Shown here piece by piece: positions 12,701 through 18,700 of a DNA stretch of 64,000 nucleotides (the stretch's first letter is position 1; the number at the start of each line of letters is the position of its first letter). Source of the DNA: Pantoea rwandensis (GTDB lineage: Bacteria; Pseudomonadota; Gammaproteobacteria; Enterobacterales; Enterobacteriaceae); NCBI RefSeq assembly GCF_000759475.1, contig NZ_CP009454.1:1302001-1366000 (forward strand), given 5' to 3'. The translations under genes were made by a program, and so were the position numbers. A model generated the notes under the pieces. That model was not told the origin of the DNA, searched no databases, and saw nothing but the letters and a program-made list of their open reading frames with translations.

Positions 12701-15700
12701 AGCGGCAGCACGACCAATGACAGTACACCGGTTCTGCGCGGTACAGCGGAAGCCAACAGCACCATTATTATCTCTGATGGCAATACCGTTCTCGGTACGG
12801 TTATCGCGGATGGCAGTGGTGACTGGAGTTACTCACCAACATTGACAGATGGTACCCATAATCTGAGCGTGGTGGTGCAGGATGCGGCCGGCAATACTAG
12901 CCCGATCAGCGACGTTGTGAACGTCACCATTGATACCGTGGCACCGCCATCGGTAACCAACCTGGTGCTGACCAACAACATTGATGGTGCGATTAACATT
13001 CCAAACGGCGGTTTGACCAACGACAGCACGCCAGTGCTGAGCGGCAACGGGGAGGTGGGCAGCATCATTACCATCTCTGATGCCAGTGGGGTATTGGGAT
13101 CCACAACCGTTATTGCCGGTGGTACATGGAGCTTTACGCCACCCACTGCGCTGGCGGACGGTTCTCATACCTTCAGTGTCAGTGCATCTGATGCAGCTGG
13201 TAACGTGAGCGGTACCACCACCATTAGTGCGGTGATTGATGCCACACCTCCTGCGGCACCAAGTGCGATTACTGCCAGCAATGACAACGGAACGATGCCG
13301 GTGGCGATTGCAAATGGCAGCACCACCAACGACAGTTCGCCGTTCCTCAGCGGTAGTGGTGAAGCGGGTAGCATTATCCGCATCTATGATGGCACCACGG
13401 TGTTGGGCAGTACGGCGGTGGGGAGTAATGGTCAATGGAGCTTCAGCGTGCCAGCACTGGATGACGGCACCTATACGCTGCGCGTGACGGCAACGGATGC
13501 CGCAGGTAACACCAGTCAGGCCGCGAACACCGTTGACTTCACCGTTGACGCCACTCCACCAGTAACCCCAACGCTGTTGGTGACCAACGACATCACCTCT
13601 ACGGTCGTGGACAACAACGGATTAACCAATGACAACACGCCTTCACTGAGTGGTAGCGCCGAGGCGAACAGTCTGGTGACCATTTATGATGGCACCACGG
13701 TCATCGGTTCAACCACGGCGACCAGTGGCGGTACCTGGACCTTTACTTCACCAACGCTGACCGACGGTTCGCATACGCTCACTGTCACCGTGACCGATGA
13801 AGTGGGTAACGTGAGTACTTCGGCGCCGACTGTCGTTCGCATTGATGCCACACCGCCGCAGCCGGTTAGCGATCTGCTGCTGCAAAACAACAGCGGTAGC
13901 ACCCCGACTACCATTGCCAATGGCGGCACCACCAATGACAGTACACCACTGCTCAGCGGTAAGGCGGAAGCGGGATCAACCGTAACGGTTTATGAGGGTA
14001 CCACCGTGCTGGGTACTGCAGTGGCAGATACCAATGGCAACTGGAGTGTGGCGACCACAACACTGACCGATGCGACGCATTCGCTAACCATCAATGTCAC
14101 TGACCCGGCAGGTAACGTCAGCTCCAATGCTTCTGCAACGCTGACTGTGGATACCTCTACACCAGCGCAAGTATTGACGTTTGCGATTTATAACAACGCC
14201 AATACCACGCCTGTCGAAGTCGCTAACAATGGCTACTCCAATGACAACACGCCAGTGCTGCGCGGCACTGGTGTCGCAGGTACCACTATCAATATCTTTG
14301 TGGATGGTGTGCAAGTGGGTACCACCACGGTAGCGAGCAATGGCGTATGGCGCTATGAAACGGGCACGCAAACTGACGGTCTCCACAATTATGCGGTGTC
14401 AGTCACCAACGCTGCTGGCACCACTAGCGCTCAAACTGCAGCGATTGGCGTCAATATTGATACGGGTATTCCGACTACAGTGAGTGCCCTGGTGGTGAGT
14501 GATGATGCAGGTGGCAGCACCGGTAACCTGACATCTGGCCAAACCACCGATGATAATACACCGACTTTCGGCGGCTCAGCGGAAGCCGGAAGTACGGTAT
14601 CAGTTTACGATGGTACAACGCTACTGGGAACCGCGACGGCAACAGGTGGTGCATGGAGCTTCACGCCACCGGCAGGGTTGTCAAACGGTAGCCATAGCTT
14701 CACCTTTACGGTGACGGATCAGGCTGGCAACGTCAGCGCTGCAAGTACTCCGGCATTCACGCTGAACATTTCTGCAGGATTGCCGACCACCACCAGTACG
14801 TTGGTTATCACCGATGACAGCGGCAGTACGCCTGTCACGCTGGCTAATGGTGCGAACACCAAAGATGGTACGCCTGTGCTGACAGGTTCTGCGGATCCGG
14901 GTGATGTCATTACCATCCACGATGTCAACAATACGGTGCTGGGAAGTCTCACTGTTGGCGCAAGCGGCCAGTGGAGCTTCAATCCAACGCTGGTAGATGG
15001 TGCTCACGCGATATATGTGACTACCGTTGATTCGTTGGGTAACCCGGGAGACACCTCTGCAACCATCACCTTCACCATCGACACTGTTGCACCAGTAGCC
15101 GTGACCGATCTGGCGGCTGCCAATAACAATGGCGGTGCACCGGTTGCGATTGCCAATAACGGCATCACCAATGACAGCACCCCGCTGCTCACCGGTAACA
15201 CGGAAGCAAACGGCATTGTCACCATCTATGACGGCAACACCGTTGTGGGTTCAACGACAGCCAGTGCAACGGGTGCGTGGAGCTTTATTTCACCTACCCT
15301 GAGCCAGGGCGCACATACCTTAAGCGTCACAGTCACCGATGCAGCAGGAAACGTAGGGCCTCGTTCTTCTACCGTGAACTTCACCGTGGATAGCATTGCG
15401 CCTAACGCCACTACGCTGGTGGTCACCAATGACGCTAATGGCAATACGGTGGTGCCAAATAATGGTGCGACCAACGACTCGACTCCAACGCTGAGTGGCA
15501 CGGCAGAAGCCAATGGCCGCGTCTCCGTTTACGATGGCACGACGCTGCTAGGTACGGCGATTGCCAGTGCGACAGGGGCATGGACCTTCACCTCAACGGC
15601 ATTGACGCAGGGCTCGCATACGCTGAATGTCACCGTGACGGATGCGGCAGGCAACGTCAGCGGTACTACGTCGTCGACTGTGGTGATCGATACCACTCCG

Positions 15701-18700
15701 CCGGCTGCTGTCGCGGGGCTGGCTGCCGCCAACAACAACGGCAGTACGCCAGTGGCGATTGCCGCAGGCAGCAGCACCAACGACAACACCCCAGCGCTAA
15801 GTGGTACAGCAGAAGCAGGCAGCGTCGTCAAAATCTATGACGGCACAATTCTGCTGGGTTCGGTGACGGCGAACGCCACCACCGGTGCGTGGAGTTACAC
15901 CTCAACGCAGCTGGCTGATGGCGCACACACCATCAACGTGACGGCGACCGATGCGGCGGGCAACACCAGCTCGAATGCCTCGATTACCTTTACCGTGGTG
16001 ACAGGTGCGCCGAATCCGGTGACAGGCCTGGTGGTGAACGACAACGTGGGCACCTCACAAGGCCCGTTGACGAGTGGTGCATCTACCGATGACAACACGC
16101 CAACCCTGAGCGGTTCCGCGACGGCAGGCAACATTGTGGTGATTTCTGAGGGCACCACCGTTCTCGGCTCGGTCGTCGTCGGAAGCGGTGGCACCTGGAC
16201 CTTCACCACTGCAGCACTGAGTGAAGGATCGCATCCACTGAGTGTCACCGTGCGTGATGCAGCGGGCAACACCAGTACGGCCACTAACTTCACTGTGGTG
16301 GTGGATACCGTGGCGCCGGCAACGACGTCACTGGTGGTCACCAACGATAACACCACGGCCGTCGTCCCCAACGGTGGCTCGACCAACGACACCACGCCAA
16401 CACTGAGCGGTGTGGCGGAAGCCAACGGTCGCGTCTCGATTTACGATGGTACTAACTTGTTGGGCACGGCGATTGCCAGCGGCACCGGCGCATGGACCTT
16501 CACCTCAACGGCACTGGCACAGGGCTCTCATACGCTGAACGTCACGGTGACTGATGCAGCAGGTAACGTCAGTGGTACCACCTCTTCTGTGGTGGTGATC
16601 GATACCACACCTCCGGCGGCGGTAGCGAGCCTGGCAGCGGCGAACAACAACGGCAGTACGCCGGTGGCGATTCTCGCAGGCAGCAGCACCAACGACAACA
16701 CGCCAGCCATCAGCGGTACGGCGGAAGCGGGTAGTGTGGTGAGGGTCTACGATGGCGGAACCCTGCTCGGTTCTGTTATCGCAGGCAGCAACGGTGCCTG
16801 GAGTCTGACATCCACCACGCTGGCTGACGGTAGCCACACCATCAACGTGACGGCGACCGATGCGGCGGGCAACATCAGTCCGAATGCGTCCATCACCTTC
16901 ACGGTGGATACCGCCGTGCCTGCCACGGTCACTAACCTGGTGGTCACCAACGATGTCACCAGCACCACGGTGCCAAACGGCGGTTCAACCAATGACAACA
17001 CGCCAACCCTTACCGGTACGGCTGAGGCGAATGCGATTGTCACGGTGTATGACGGCACGACAGTATTGGGCTCCACTACGGCCAGCGGCACCGGTGCATG
17101 GAGCTTCGTCAGCCCGGCATTGAGCAACGGGACACATCCGCTGAGTGTCACAGTGAAAGACGCAGCGGGTAACGTCAGTCCGGCATCGACCCCGGTTTCC
17201 GTGATTGTCGATACCGTGGCGCCGAATGCTTCGACGCTGGTCATCACTAACGACAACACTAATACTACGGTGCCAAACGGTGGATCGACTAACGACAGCA
17301 CGCCAACCCTGAGCGGTACGGCGGAAGTGGGCAGCATCGTCAGGATTTACGATGGCAGCACGCTGCTTACCTCCATCACTGTCGGTGCTTCTGGAAACTG
17401 GACCTATACCACTGCGGCTCTGAGCCAGGGTTCACACCCGATCAGCGTCACGTCGACGGATGCGGCAGGTAACATCAGCGCGACCACCAGTGCGACGGTG
17501 AATATCGATACCGTAATTCCTACCATCACTCTGGCGGCGGCCAATAACAACGGCAGTACCGCAGTAGCGATTGGCGCAGGGACCAGCACCAACGACAACA
17601 CGCCTGCATTTAGCGGCACCGCGGAAGCGAACAGCGTCGTCAAAATCTTCGACGGCGGTGTGCAGATCGGTTCTGTGACGGCCAGCAGTACGGGCGCGTG
17701 GAGTTGGACCTCAACTACCCTGACTGAAGGTGCGCACACCATCACCGCGACCGCGACCGATGCTGCGGGTAACGTCAGTCCTGCCGCTTCCACCAACTTC
17801 ATCGTGGATACGGTGGTGCCTAACACCGTCACCAACCTGGTGGTCACCAACGATAACACCAGCACAGTGGTGCCAACCGGCGGTTCTACCAACGACAACA
17901 CGCCAACCCTCTCCGGTACGGCTGAGGCGAACGCGATTGTCACGGTGTATGACGGCACGACCGTGCTGGGTTCCACTACCGCCAGCGGTACCGGCGCGTG
18001 GAGCTTTGTCAGCCCGGTATTGAGTAATGGTAGCCACCCACTAAGTGTGACGGTGAAAGATGCGGCGGGTAACGTCAGCCCATCCTCAACACCGGTCACC
18101 ATCACCGTGGATACCGTAGCGCCAAATACCGCAACGCTGGTGATCACCAACGATGTCACCAACACCACGGTCGCCAGCGGGGGTTCCACCAACGACACTA
18201 CGCCAACGCTGAGTGGTACGGCGGAAGCCGGTGGTCGTGTGACTATCTATGACGGTACAACGGCGCTGGGTACTGCTATCGCCAACAGTTCGGGAGCGTG
18301 GACCTTCACAACCTCGACCTTGACGCAAGGCTCGCATACCATCAGCGTGTCGGTCACGGATGCAGCCGGTAACGTCAGTGGCAGAACCAACGCCACCGTG
18401 GTTATCGACACCACGCCTCCGGCAGCGGTTACCCTGGTGGCGGCCAATAACAATGGCAGCACGGCGGTGACGATTCCGAATAACGGAGTCACCAATGACA
18501 GCACGCCGCTGTTGAGCGGTACGGGTGAGGTCGGGGCTAAGGTCAGTATCTATGACGGTACAATCTTGCTGGGCACCACCACCGTCGCCAGCAACGGCAC
18601 CTGGAGCTTCATCTCCACCACGTTGAGCAACGGCAGCCATACGTTGAATGTCACCCAGACAGATGCGGCGGGCAACGTTAGCCCGAATGCATCAACCGTG